A DNA stretch of 64,000 bases from Norana najaformis. Lineage: Eukaryota; Annelida; Clitellata; Crassiclitellata; Hormogastridae. The position numbers and the translations under genes were made by a program. Under the pieces are notes generated by a model, which worked only from the letters and a program-made list of their open reading frames with translations, searched no databases and was not told where the DNA came from. The stretch is from NCBI GenBank assembly GCA_964023275.1, contig OZ029914.1:36568424-36632423 (forward strand), read 5' to 3'. Shown here one piece after another: positions 25,827-35,954 of the stretch. Each line of letters opens with the position of its first letter. The stretch's first letter is position 1.

Positions 25827-25900
25827 CAGTGGTCCGCAACCTGCGGCTGTTCTGCCGCATGCAGCCGTGAGAGGGAGATTTGGCGGCCGTAGACACAAGA
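25827..25900 (+). mobile_element. Possible hAT-type transposon terminus
   Basis: The stretch begins CAGTGGTCCGCAACCTGC and continues into GC-rich inverted fragments (ctgcggctgttctgccgcatgcagccg). This is the known look of hAT-superfamily ends (CAG.GGT..NCAACCT). No matching right end was found nearby, so it is a fragment or its other end has diverged. Confidence 0.4.
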
Positions 25901-25929
25901 TCTAATCATAATGTACTACTATTTCACCG

Positions 25930-28390
25930 TCGGAAATGTTTAATTAATATATGTCTAACTTTTAACCTTGATAATGTCGAAAAAATCAACGAAAACGGAG
26001 GACCTTGTGGACTCGGTCTTGAATGACCGCGTTATTAATGCGTTGGTTTCCCGCCTTTCTTCAAGTTTCTCCCCTATGATCGAACAATTGTTTACCAAGT
26101 TTGCGGATAACTTTACACATTTTTTTGATCGTCTGGTCAAAAAAATAACCACTGGCACGCTTGTGCGACTCATTAAATGACAAAATTCGCGCACTGGAAG
26201 ATGAAAACAATGTTATCAAACTTCGCGTCAACGACATTGAGAAGTACTCGCGGATGGACATTCTTATTATTCACGGTTTGTCGGGATCATCTTACGCTGA
26301 ATCCTCATCCGGTTCATCCATTTCTCAACAAACAGCTGTCCAGTCTAATTCTGAAACAATCAAAAATGTCCTTGATTTGTGATCCGATCTGTATTTCTTA
26401 TTTCTCTCGATCATGGTTTCAACATTATTATACTACACTTAAATATCATAGTTAATTATCCTAAAGTCTAATTCTGTATGTGTCATTTTCGTCCACTACC
26501 ATTCTGCCTATAATTCCAATTGTGAAGCGGAATCTACTACTTAATTATTTTGTTTGTTCATTTTGCACGCCCCATATAAATGATCGGCATAAATCGGTGA
26601 CTTGTACTTTATGTGGGAACTCGTCTCACTATACCTGCTGCTTATATGAGTTTTTATTTAAATCTGCAAGGGGCTGTTGGTATTGTACACATTGTATAAC
26701 TACAGTGTTTCCATTTAAGCATATTGTTGACTATTGTGAGTTCTCAAGGGTACTTCTACGATAGGTGGTAGCTCATATTCTTCGTGCACTTTGAAGGATG
26801 TGCTTGAACTCGAACTGATTTCGGACGATTACAAAAACCGACCACTACTCAATAATATTGACTTGGACCCTGATGGCAATTATTTTGCGGATAAAGGCAC
26901 GTACTAGTTTGTATGGTGCTCCAGCGTCGTTAACTTCAAAGTTCAACTCTCGACATAAGATGTTTACCGTTACGCAAATTAATTGCAGGAGCATTGCCTC
27001 TAAATTACACGAAATTCAAATTCTCTTGACCCATTTGCCTGTTGATGTTCTAGCTGTGACGGGAACTTGGCTTGATTAGGTTAGTGCCGAAAATGTATTT
27101 ATTCCTGTATATCAAATTCTTTATAAATGCAGAGACGTAGTAGGCGGAGAGGCGTTGGTTTTTGCATTAAGGTTGACATTATCTTTCATACTTTTCAGCT
27201 TCAACTAATTACGTCATCTCGTGTTTCTTATGAAAGTCTATTTGTTAGTTTCCCTCAGGCGAAAGGAACGGATTGCATCCTCGGTGTTCTTCATAGACTT
27301 CCGGGTCAATCACTCGAAGTTTTTAATTTGGAAATTTAGTCAACTTTGTCCAGTTTATCTAAAACTGGCAAACAAATTTGTTTACTTAGCGATTACAACA
27401 TCGATTTATTGAAATTTCAAGAACACTTCTTGACTCACAATTTCTTTAATTGCATTTCATCGTACCACTTTTCTCCGGCAATTCTTCAGCCTTCTAGAAT
27501 TAATGATACCTCCTCTACCTTATTGACAATATTTTTTGCTAATGCATGGCCTAAACTTGTTGATTCATCGATTATCATTAGTGATAAATCAGATCATTTA
27601 CCGATCGTGACTTGGATTAATCTTCTTCCTTCATTTTCCAATGGTAAAACATCTTATGTTTCTCGTGTAATAAATGAGGCTTCGTTGGAGCTCTTTGGAT
27701 CATTATCATTACTCACGCAGTTAGATTGGTCTCTGGTATCTGATGCATGTACAGATAATGACTCTTATCTTGCTTATACGTTGTTTATTTACCTATATAA
27801 AAGTGCTTACGACCAAGCTTTACCTCTGATTAATTGTAGTAAAAAGGTGTCGTTTAAACCCAAGCAACCTTGGATGACACACGACGTTTATTAAAATCAT
27901 GTAGGAAGAAGTCTAAGTTTTATCTAAAATATATAAAAGACTCCACCTGGGAGAATAAAATGAAATTTACTACATATTGTAATAAATTCAAAAAGTTACA
28001 AATCAAGGCTGAACAAAATTTTTACGTTGCTCAGTTTTCTAAATATAAACATAATCTTAAAAAGACTTGGTCTGTTATTCGATCAGTAGTGAAAGTCGGG
28101 GACACAGGTACTGCAAATGATTGTTTGAACATAAACGGTAAGCTTAATAGATAAGCTTGATAAATTTAATGGTTACTTCACAAGTTTTGGTCAGAGTTTA
28201 GCAGCGAGAATTCCTCGTAGTAAAACTTCTTTTCGAGAATATCTCAAACCTTCACCCCTAAATTCTTTCGTAATATGTCCGACCTTCCATGAGGAAATTC
28301 TCAAAGTTAGTCTTTCATTTCATATCACGCATAGCACAGGTCCTGATGATATTGTTCCTTGTTTAGGTAATCCTGCATTATGCTTTGTAG
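25930..28390 (+). mobile_element. CR1-like LINE, most parts present, 3'-truncated
   Basis: Parts in order: an ORF1-like coiled-coil protein (25,968-26,390; MSKKSTKTEDLV..., then IRALEDENNVIKLRVNDIEKY, split by one frameshift); a PHD-like zinc finger (about 26,555-26,740; C..C...C..C...H..C...C..C, ending PFKHIVDY); an apurinic-type endonuclease (26,940-27,620; QINCRSIASKLHEIQ, GVLHRLPGQS, DYNIDLL, PSRINDTSSTLLTIFF, SDHLPIV); a basic linker (27,880-28,150); and the beginning of a reverse transcriptase (to about 28,385, ending TGPDDIVPCL). Several frame changes and stops show it is inactive. The rest of the RT is absent; gag-side sequence of an LTR fossil begins about 100 bp later. Confidence 0.85.
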
Positions 28391-28479
28391 CTGTTCCCTT
28401 ATCGAGCATATTGATTCAGCCTTATTTAAATTCAAAATCAAAGAGTTTCTTGGACGCATGGGTCCCATGAGGTCTACAA

Positions 28480-29160
28480 ATTATGATGATATTAAAGAAT
28501 TGGTGTTAAAGGAGAATAAATTGACACTAGCGATGTACAGAAAATGGTTGGTCGCATGACCAAGAAAGAAGGGGGGGGGGACATCTGCTATGTTTACTTT
28601 GCGTGCACAAGCAGTTTTATCTTATTATCTTGAGAGTCGCAATGTAACAACTTTGAAGCAGCTGACCCAGATGTTAGCATGCGGTCTGATCGTGTCAAGT
28701 CTTGTCTTTCTGAATCTTGTTGACGGTATGTTTTATTAGTCGAGTCAGCTACTGACATCGGTTGATAGTCATTAAGTTATCATATCGGTGATAAGCCGCG
28801 ATCTCAAGCACTTGGCCGGACAGCCAACACTTTGCTTCAATGGAGCAGACATGAATAAAGGCACGGGTGCTCCTCTCCAATCTTCTATTCCCAAGTTTCA
28901 GGGAATACCTTCCTATCAGACATTCAGTGGTTCATCTGTTAAAAAGCCAAGAAGCTGTTGAACTGTGGAAGTTTTTCTGATGTAAGAACTGGATATAAGA
29001 AGAATAAAAGCAAATGGTTTCGCCAAGAGACACCGAACGTGGTACGCCAGGTAAATGCCTGTAAGGCTGACACAAGCGGAGGTGAGGGGTTTACTGTTCT
29101 TTCTCTAGCGGGATCTTTTTGCATTTCAACTTTTTGTATGTTTTTATTCCAGTTTGACTA
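28480..29160 (+). mobile_element. Ty3/Gypsy-type fossil, gag-side piece
   Basis: This resembles 18,300-18,850 over about 600 bp: the same capsid-helix region (acaagcagttttatcttatt), the same following segment (atcggtgataagccgcg) and the same nucleocapsid remnant. Only the gag side is recognisable. It is broken, with several breaks, and abuts the truncated end of the LINE at 25,930-28,390. Confidence 0.7.
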
Positions 29161-29749
29161 ATACTTTTTAATCACTCGTCATCTAGTATTAGCTCTTGGT
29201 ACAGAGGAACCCCTAATCAGCGGGACTTTGGTGTTTTCTGGGTTTTTCTTTTGTATCCTAACATTATTCGGTATATTGTGCTAGTTGCTGCTTGTTATTT
29301 TGGAACAATAAATAATGTTCTAAATGCTATTTTGACTTGACTAGACAGGCCTTTAGGGTGATTACACACTTAGCTTTTATAAATACTTTGCGTTCATAAT
29401 CCGAATGCTTCATTATTATAGTATATTTCAATCGCTTATATAGCGCCTTTCAAAATAGCTTTAGAAGCAATGCATATGATTTTGCAGCCAGCGTTAAAGG
29501 CCCTTTGCTTTGTTATAGAAAATGGCGTATTGTGACCTTTTCATAAATGCCAAGCCCCTCAATCGATTGTTTGGAAATTTGAATTTCGAAATTTGCAAAT
29601 ATCTGCATCGTTTGAGATGGATGTGGGTGGCGCCTCGAGCGACTGCAAACATATGCATGATTGCTCTCTGTTTAGACCACTTTATTTCCTAAAAGTGCCT
29701 ACAGCCCACACGCCTTCACAGAGTTGAATGCAAATTTGGTGTTAATTTG

Positions 29750-29855
29750 GTGTGAAAAGTTGGGTCGTTTAGGGTGAAAAGTTGGGTCATTTGGTGTGAA
29801 AAGTTGAGTCGTTTGGTGTGAAAATTGGGTCTGTTGGTGTGGGTTTGTCGTAGGA
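29750..29855 (+). repeat. Minisatellite, ~21-bp units
   Basis: Four to five imperfect units of ggtgtgaaaagttgggtcgtt. The duplicated segment near 39,765-39,810 has only a short ggtgttaa..ttggtgttaaa remnant, so the array expanded in copy 1 or contracted in copy 2. Confidence 0.8.
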
Positions 29856-30461
29856 TGTGCCCCTTTTACTGGAGCAATCACACACTGAAAATAAACTAAG
29901 CGTGACTTCTCTTTCAACTTGCTTACTTACCGTAGTTCGATTCTGGTTTTCCTGACCCATCGGGTATTGACCGAGCTTCTTCAACATCTAGCTGTTTTTG
30001 ATCAATGAGATATCTTCGTCAAGGAAGTCATTAGATTACGATTAGATTCTAACGTAACGGAAACTCCTAGTCGTTTAGCACAATTTAGGTAAAATCATCA
30101 ATGAAATCGACATTGATAAATGTAACATGATGGCGCTACATAAATTGGAGCAAGGAGGACGATTGCAGTGTGAGGATACAAGCGAGATAAAACAGCATAG
30201 AGGCAAACAGAGCAAAGTACGGGATAAGTGAAAGACGCGGGTTACCTAGCAGCTGCAGGTAACACGTGATCAGATCTTGGTTTAGAGCAAGGAGAATGTG
30301 ATCACTAGCCAAGACTTAGTGTCGAGCAGATGTTTACTGTGCTTAGCCAGACTTCACCAGGACTCAGTTGGCCGTCATAGACAACAGTCGAACGATTAAG
30401 GGGTATGTACTGTTATCATACTTAAGGCCACTTGATATGCCCACAGATCAGAAAATAATAA

Positions 30462-30551
30462 GTAATCGCAAACGTAACCCCGCGATTTCTACAGGCGCTC
30501 AGTCAAGACAAAATCGACAGCCAGGAAGAGTTCGGTTCCAGTTCAAGATCC
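30462..30551 (-). mobile_element. Short SINE-like element, fragment
   Basis: A shortened minus-strand copy of the family described at 31,977-32,108. It shares the caggcgctcagtcaagacaa and ccagttcaagatcc parts. Its position corresponds to the copy at 40,585-40,708, so it predates the segmental duplication. Confidence 0.6.
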
Positions 30552-31039
30552 AAGTATCAGGGAGGCAGGCAGTCAGACGGCTATGGTGGATGGTGTCTGG
30601 AATTGAACCGGAAACTGAGGTAAGGGAAGAGGAAGAATCAGGATATGAATTGTGGAAGAGGATCGTGTTCTCTATTCTGAGTGAAAGACCTGCGCAGATA
30701 TTGCAAGAGGTAAAGTGTTGGTGAGTTCGAATGATGGATCAGATACTTTAAGAAAATATGTGTAATAACAGATATGATGATTGATGAATATACATGATAA
30801 TCCTTTTATGACAACTGTAAGATAATAATGGTAATATGAAGCAATCCTTTTTAGATGGTAATGGTTACGAGAAGGTAATTCTTTTTAAACTGCAAAACCA
30901 GGTACGTATTTGCGGATGGGATGTAAGTGATAGAAGCCATTAAGTAGTGGAGGTTACTTGCCTAAGGAACGGAGTACGCTGAGGAATATTCTACTACTAA
31001 TTCGATAGAATTCTACAAAGTAAAGCTCCCATGTCACAC

Positions 31040-31310
31040 GAGGAAAGTGTGTGATTTCCTTTCCTTTTCTTAGGCCCTTGGGTTCGAAATGGACGAATCC
31101 CATGGTCCCGGACACGAGGCCAGTGCATCACAGAACTTGAATTTTATTTCCCGACTTACGTCGGTACCAAAATTACGCTGCTTGGTGGCAGAGGCACGTG
31201 TGCGCAAACAACTATCACAGGGTCGTTACATAGAGTCGAACCTGCAGCCGCATAATCATTGACCAAATGCGTTACCTATAGACCACCGTGTCGCACTTAG
31301 ATTGTTATAC
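31040..31310 (-). mobile_element. tRNA-derived SINE
   Basis: Read on the minus strand, about 31,305-31,225 looks like the body of a tRNA, including a box-B-like ggttcgactc at about 31,240. A tRNA-unrelated body follows (agttgtttgcgcacacgtgc, ccaagcagcgtaatt, gggaccatgggattcgtcca). The paired copy at 41,195-41,440 keeps the same structure. The D-arm is degraded, so it is not a functional tRNA gene. Confidence 0.6.
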
Positions 31311-31976
31311 TTTACTATATAGCATGCTTAGTAGTGAAATAGGAGATCCTGGTTATTAAAAAATCCACTACTTGGCCCATATAGTGATCGAAAAAACAAC
31401 ACATTGCCTGAGATCAAAGACAGAGAGTAGGTCCTAGAATTTTATTTGTGATTGTCCAGTAATTGTAAATTCTGAAGAACAGAAGACCAAACATTCGACT
31501 AGAGTTTAAAATTCTATGAGGAAAGAATGCAAAAGACTATCGCACCACCACGCTCAGAACAGAAAGCTCTAGGTGTTAAATTGGAGATGAAAAAGAAAGA
31601 ATGCTAAATCCAGTTTTCATTTACGGCTAGAATGCCAGCTGTATGCCCTCCAAACCATTTAAAAGTTAAAATTGGGATTTGCTTCAGTTAGAGCAAGAAC
31701 TTAGACGAAAAACTTTACTATGCCAAGACAATGACGACCAAATGCTATTATTCAGTTCAGTGTTACGAGACAGAATGAGTGAATGGCATGCAAGTGAAAA
31801 GAAATAAACACATGAACACAAGGTTGCGACGTAGTGCAAAGTGAAGCATGACCGATAATAATAGCCAGAAAGATACATATTAGTATTGTTTATGTTGCCG
31901 GCTGAATGAAATAAGCGAGCTTATTTGCAAAATTTCGGAATAGAATGGGTCAATTTGTCGCTGCTCTGACATAGCT

Positions 31977-32108
31977 GGATCTTGACCTGGAACCGAACCC
32001 TTTTGCCTAGCGATTTTGTTTTGACTGAGAGCCTATGAATAAGCTGGTTCCCGCGACCTAGCTTTCGTTGGGCGCCGTAGAAATCTCGAGACTACAGTTA
32101 CGATTACG
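31977..32108 (+). mobile_element. Short SINE-like element with target-site duplication
   Basis: A 132-bp element starts ggatcttgacctggaacc, contains tgactgag..cctatgaataagctggt and ends in a ttacgattacg tail. It is flanked by atagct at 31,971-31,976 and 32,109-32,114. The matching segment upstream of the second Mab-21 gene (about 47,035) lacks it: gctgtgacat runs almost directly into tagcttgctagctggcag. Other copies lie at 61,308-61,450 (+), 40,401-40,534 (-), 40,585-40,708 (-) and 30,462-30,551 (-). Confidence 0.8.
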
Positions 32109-32672
32109 ATAGCTTGTTAGCTGGCAGAAGAATGAACGCGTATGATATATTGAGTGAGGGTGCGCGTGTGATATATTGAGTAAGGGTGATTGCCTGCATT
32201 GTAATGGCAACTTTAACCAGTCAGCATGTAGGAAGACGGAGCCTACTTACATAGCGGAAAGAAAATAATTTCACTTTTCCAGGCAGACTCCCAAGCTACA
32301 GGGTGTCAGGCCTAAGTTAGAATTCGAAATGGAATTTGGAATGCAAAAGCTTATCGCGTTTGCTATTATTCATATATGTCCCTTTTATGTCACATAGAAC
32401 TATCTATTCTAATATATTCTGCCCTAATCTATTATAATATTAGAATATCCTTAGAGCCAATATAATAATGTAATAGACATCAATAGATGTCAATCCGGTC
32501 AATTTCAAGGGTCAGTTAATTGACAAATGAAAGCACCAAAGGAGGATTTGTGACATATTTAATTATAATAAACACAATGATGATGACGTCGACTATCACA
32601 GTGACGATGAAAATAATGTTCATAGTGTGATGATTTTGTTCAGAAATCTAAAAGGCGAAGAAAAAAATAATA

Positions 32673-34646
32673 ATGAAAAACGAAGATATTTCAAATTTTT
32701 GTCAACTATGTTTGAGCCGTTCCTGTGAAAACTTCAACATTATCATTGGTGGAAGCCTTTCTGAGCTTCCTTTGCAGTACTATATCGAAAATCCATCAGA
32801 TGTAGACATTATGTGCTGGTACAATGATATTCATATATGTCCGGAGAACAGTCCCATTCCAAGACATTTTACAGGACTTGCATATAAACTAGAAACTTGT
32901 AATTCCCCACCAGGTTTTGCGAAGGTAATTGAATACTATAGCAGTGAAAATTGGACTTACTGTGGAAAGAAAAGTCGTCAAGCTAAGCCAAACAACGGAC
33001 CCGCTTTCACACAAATAAATTTTCTAATTACTGACCGTCAGAAATTAACTAGTGATTTGGTGATTGGACTACATTGTTCTGTTTGGCCATCGATCGCTGC
33101 CGAATGGAAAAACCGTACGCGGAACAACGACTGGCCACCAAATGATATTATTGAGAAAATTGTTTCTAATGGATGTCATTTAGTACTGAAGCCTCATCAC
33201 AGTCACCCAGACGATGAGAATGAATGGCGCTTTTCCTTCTCGTTAGCAGAGTCAACCCTTGCCCACACGTGGAATGACCGTCAACAGTTTATTTATCGCA
33301 CCCTTCGTCTGATTAAGTGTGATGTCATTAAGAAAGCTGGGGGAAATGACACGACAATCCTAAGAACGTACCACTTCAAAACATTAATGTTTTGGGCATG
33401 TGAAGAGAGACCACTTTGGTTCTGGGATGAAACTCGCGTCGAGACATCCATAAAAGAATTATTGTGTCAAATGATTGAATGGCTTATCGAGAAACGATGT
33501 CCAAATTATTTTATACCATCTTGTAACTTATTTGACTTGGAATCCATTGACACGCAAAATGAGATCTCTTTGCTTTTAGGTTACGCACAAGTTTACACTT
33601 TGGATTTTCGTCAAGGTATTCAATTAGGCGGCAGCTTGCTTTTACTTGTTCCTAAAAAATATCTGCTCAGTTCGCAAATGATTTTCAATTGCTTGAATTT
33701 TGTTAATCCGTTAAAGTCCAAAGAAGTGATGTACTCTCCAAAATGTCTCGCACGCAGTCCTTTATTAGCTGAAGAAATTCAATGGATTCACGAAGCCATA
33801 TCCTTTCATCGGGACATTTGTTCATACTCTTATTTTGGAGAAGCAAGACTTTCAAAAGTGGAAGAAGCAAAGAAATGTTTTACACTGGCAAAGGAAAACA
33901 CTATGGAAGATAATAATTGCCATCTAACGATTCAACTGTACGACAATATCTATGGCTGCATTGAAGCACTATGTACAAATGATAAAAACGACAAATTTGG
34001 TCTAAAATCAAACACCAACCATGGTTGGTTGAATGAAAGGAAGTTGATTCATGAATCAAACATCAACCATGTTTTGTTGAACGAAGAGAAATTGATTCTG
34101 GACATGATGTTCCATGCAATGAATTCTCAGTTAATAAGACCGTCATATTTTTTGACAGCCGCCTATGAAGCGAACTTTTATTACACAGTTTTGCATGAAT
34201 ATCATTTGGCTAAACAAATTTGCGACGATGCGTTCGAAGTACTGGATAAGCGACAACATAATGAAATGTTTCGTGCAGGTGCTGATTGGGCTGAACGTTC
34301 CTTAGAGTTCTTTTCCATTGTAATAGTTGACAAATGGATACCGATATTTGATGAGGCCATTGTGTCGACGACCGGCTTTCTTGCTCTCTTCAACGCTGTA
34401 AAGACAATAATCGGGAAATTTACAGCAACATCGAAAACTCCAGTCTATTTTCGTGAGCTTGGGTGCTTGACTAGGCCTAAAGAAAGGCCGCTTATTCGCC
34501 TTAATCCAGTTCATTTCTTACATTATGTTCGACTTCAGTGTTCGAGGTTACTCGATGAACCACATTCGAGTTTTTGTATAGATTCCAATGATTTCTTGAC
34601 AATCTGTATCAGCGTGAGTTACAGGATGCATGCACCAAAAAGTTAA
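32673..34646 (+). CDS. Mab-21 domain protein, putative cGAS-like receptor (copy 1)
   Basis: An intact, intronless 657-aa ORF. The nucleotidyltransferase core has the GS motif (G27-S28 in GGSLSE), catalytic Asp43 and Asp45 (SDVDIM) and a third acidic candidate, Asp128 (SDLVIGL). The Mab-21 signature follows: WPSIAAEWKNR, GCHLVLKPHHSH, EWRFSFSLAE and YHFKTLMFWACEE to about residue 245. The rest (about 260-657) looks helical, with a TPR-like part near 494-528 and a conserved end (RPLIRLNPVHFLHYVR). Members of this family (cGAS/cGLR) make cyclic dinucleotides after sensing nucleic acid; others are inactive. The retained acidic triad favours an enzyme, but product and ligand are inferred. The start is the first ATG after an in-frame stop, with A at -3. 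A 48-nt tandem duplication (34,008-34,103) adds 16 residues relative to copy 2. A possible AATAAA lies at 34,667. Confidence 0.88.
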   Translation: MKNEDISNFCQLCLSRSCENFNIIIGGSLSELPLQYYIENPSDVDIMCWYNDIHICPENSPIPRHFTGLAYKLETCNSPPGFAKVIEYYSSENWTYCGKKSRQAKPNNGPAFTQINFLITDRQKLTSDLVIGLHCSVWPSIAAEWKNRTRNNDWPPNDIIEKIVSNGCHLVLKPHHSHPDDENEWRFSFSLAESTLAHTWNDRQQFIYRTLRLIKCDVIKKAGGNDTTILRTYHFKTLMFWACEERPLWFWDETRVETSIKELLCQMIEWLIEKRCPNYFIPSCNLFDLESIDTQNEISLLLGYAQVYTLDFRQGIQLGGSLLLLVPKKYLLSSQMIFNCLNFVNPLKSKEVMYSPKCLARSPLLAEEIQWIHEAISFHRDICSYSYFGEARLSKVEEAKKCFTLAKENTMEDNNCHLTIQLYDNIYGCIEALCTNDKNDKFGLKSNTNHGWLNERKLIHESNINHVLLNEEKLILDMMFHAMNSQLIRPSYFLTAAYEANFYYTVLHEYHLAKQICDDAFEVLDKRQHNEMFRAGADWAERSLEFFSIVIVDKWIPIFDEAIVSTTGFLALFNAVKTIIGKFTATSKTPVYFRELGCLTRPKERPLIRLNPVHFLHYVRLQCSRLLDEPHSSFCIDSNDFLTICISVSYRMHAPKS

Positions 34647-35430
34647 CGCTTCGGAATGATACGGAAAATAAATAATTTTATGGGAGCATTCGACTGAACA
34701 AATCACGTTGCATCTGGCAGATTGATAGAAAGGAAATATATGGCAGTCGGAAGATGTTAGGAATATTGACAGGAACAGGCGGAATTCAATTATTTGAAAG
34801 TCGTAAGTATTTATGCATACATTTAACTTCGTCTTAGAGCCCTAAGGCTCTTCGAATCTTTGAAACAAGAGTTTCTAATTAGTTGCCCAATGGGATGAAC
34901 TTAAAGTGCTTCTTAAGCTGTATCTGCATGAACAGTTGGAATTTTCTTAGGGATATTTTTCGGAAGGATGAGGCATGCCTTGGGCGATCCGATGCATGTT
35001 ATTGGACTTGTTATATAAGTTTGGAATTTAGTGACAACCCAGTGTCGTTGTAAACTGAATGGTCTCTGTTGTTTTAATATTCGACTTGCGTTAAAGATCT
35101 ACCTATGCAGTAGTAGTAGTAGTAAACAAATATCATCATCACTCTGCATATGTAATACTAGAAATTAATTACAAAGCGCAGAAAGCATAGTTAAGTATTA
35201 CCAAGACAACGGTTTAGTAAACGTCAAGAACTTCCCAAGAGCATAAGGAAACTTTAAATTTGCATGCTGATAAATAGATTTAAAAATAAATTGTGGCCTG
35301 CAAGCTATGATGTTTGTTCTTACGCTGTATCTCAAATATGCATTCACAGAACCAGAATCTAGTTTACAAGAATTATGCGTTACATTCTGTTCATCAGAAA
35401 TACATAGCAAACTTATTATTCAAACTATAC
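34647..35430. other. 3' flank of Mab-21 gene 1 (duplicated)
   Basis: Non-coding sequence collinear with 49,526-50,300 (for example ttggacttgttatataagtttggaatttagtgacaa against attgtacttgttatgcaagttttgaatttaatgacaa). The homology past the stop shows that the gene was duplicated as DNA together with its flanks, not by retroposition. Confidence 0.7.
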
Positions 35431-35753
35431 AAACCTATTTTAAATTAACCGAACTATTCATGTTAACGACATTAAATTACATCGCTAAGCTTACATTGCA
35501 CTGATTCTAAGATATAGTAAACAGTTAACCCGTGAAATTATTGTCCACTGTCGAAGGTTTCATGTTGATGATTTTCATGTTTTTGTTAATACTGCCACGT
35601 AAATAAATTAATAGTTACCAATGCGTTAGAAATGTGTAAATAAAACTGAAATAGTCACAGTATTTGTATTTTTATGTGTGGTCACAGTATTTACATCTTC
35701 AGTAATGGTTAATAGAGAATATTCATGCATTAACGCATTGCAAGGTTTCTATA

Positions 35754-35952
35754 AGGGTTTTTGAGTAAGGAATTGATTAATCTGAACCCAAAACGACTTC
35801 TTTTCTAACAGCAAATTCATCGTAGGTTGCCTTTTTTGCCATATTGCATACGTGATGACTCAGTATTGCCAAAAAATAAGCCTACAATGAATCTGCTATT
35901 AGAGAAGAAGTCGTTTTGGGTTCAGATTAATCAATTCCTTATTCAAAACCCT
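35754..35952. mobile_element. MITE with ~75-bp terminal inverted repeats, TA flanks
   Basis: The left arm begins agggtttttgagtaagg and continues with gaacccaaaacgacttctt; the right arm is its near-perfect inverse, ending ccttattcaaaaccct. Arms of about 75 bp surround a core of about 50 bp, and TA lies on both sides (35,752-35,753 and 35,953-35,954). Long inverted repeats, small size, no coding capacity and a TA duplication fit a non-autonomous Tc1/mariner-like or other TA-targeting element. The arms differ at only a few positions, so it is fairly young. Confidence 0.85.
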
Positions 35953-35954
35953 TA

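Larger units (their letters stand above)
29340..32572. repeat. Segmental duplication, copy 1 (upstream of Mab-21 gene 1)
   Basis: Collinear with 39,355-41,690 at roughly 80-90% by eye: the ttataaatac.tt..gttcataat block, the gcgcctcgagcga block, the cgtgatcagatc.tggttta block, the tRNA-derived SINE, and the conserved aaaggaggatttgtgaca just upstream of the Mab-21 start. Copy 1 continues into an intact gene; the other does not. Contents: a minisatellite (29,755-29,855), SINE copies and otherwise non-coding sequence. The open frame at 30,368-30,724 overlaps SINE sequence and is not conserved in the second copy. Confidence 0.8.

Noticed and set aside
25968-26390. Coiled-coil frame as a host gene
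   Set aside because: The ALEDENNVIKLRVNDIEKYSR pattern and the PHD-like and endonuclease regions that follow identify it as LINE ORF1.
30368-30724. 118-codon plus-strand frame as a gene
   Set aside because: It overlaps a SINE fragment and is not preserved as a frame in the duplicated segment near 40,330-40,870.
32673-34646. Mab-21 genes as retroposed copies because they lack introns
   Set aside because: Homology between the two loci extends several hundred bases upstream and downstream of the ORFs with no poly(A) tail, so the duplication was at the DNA level.
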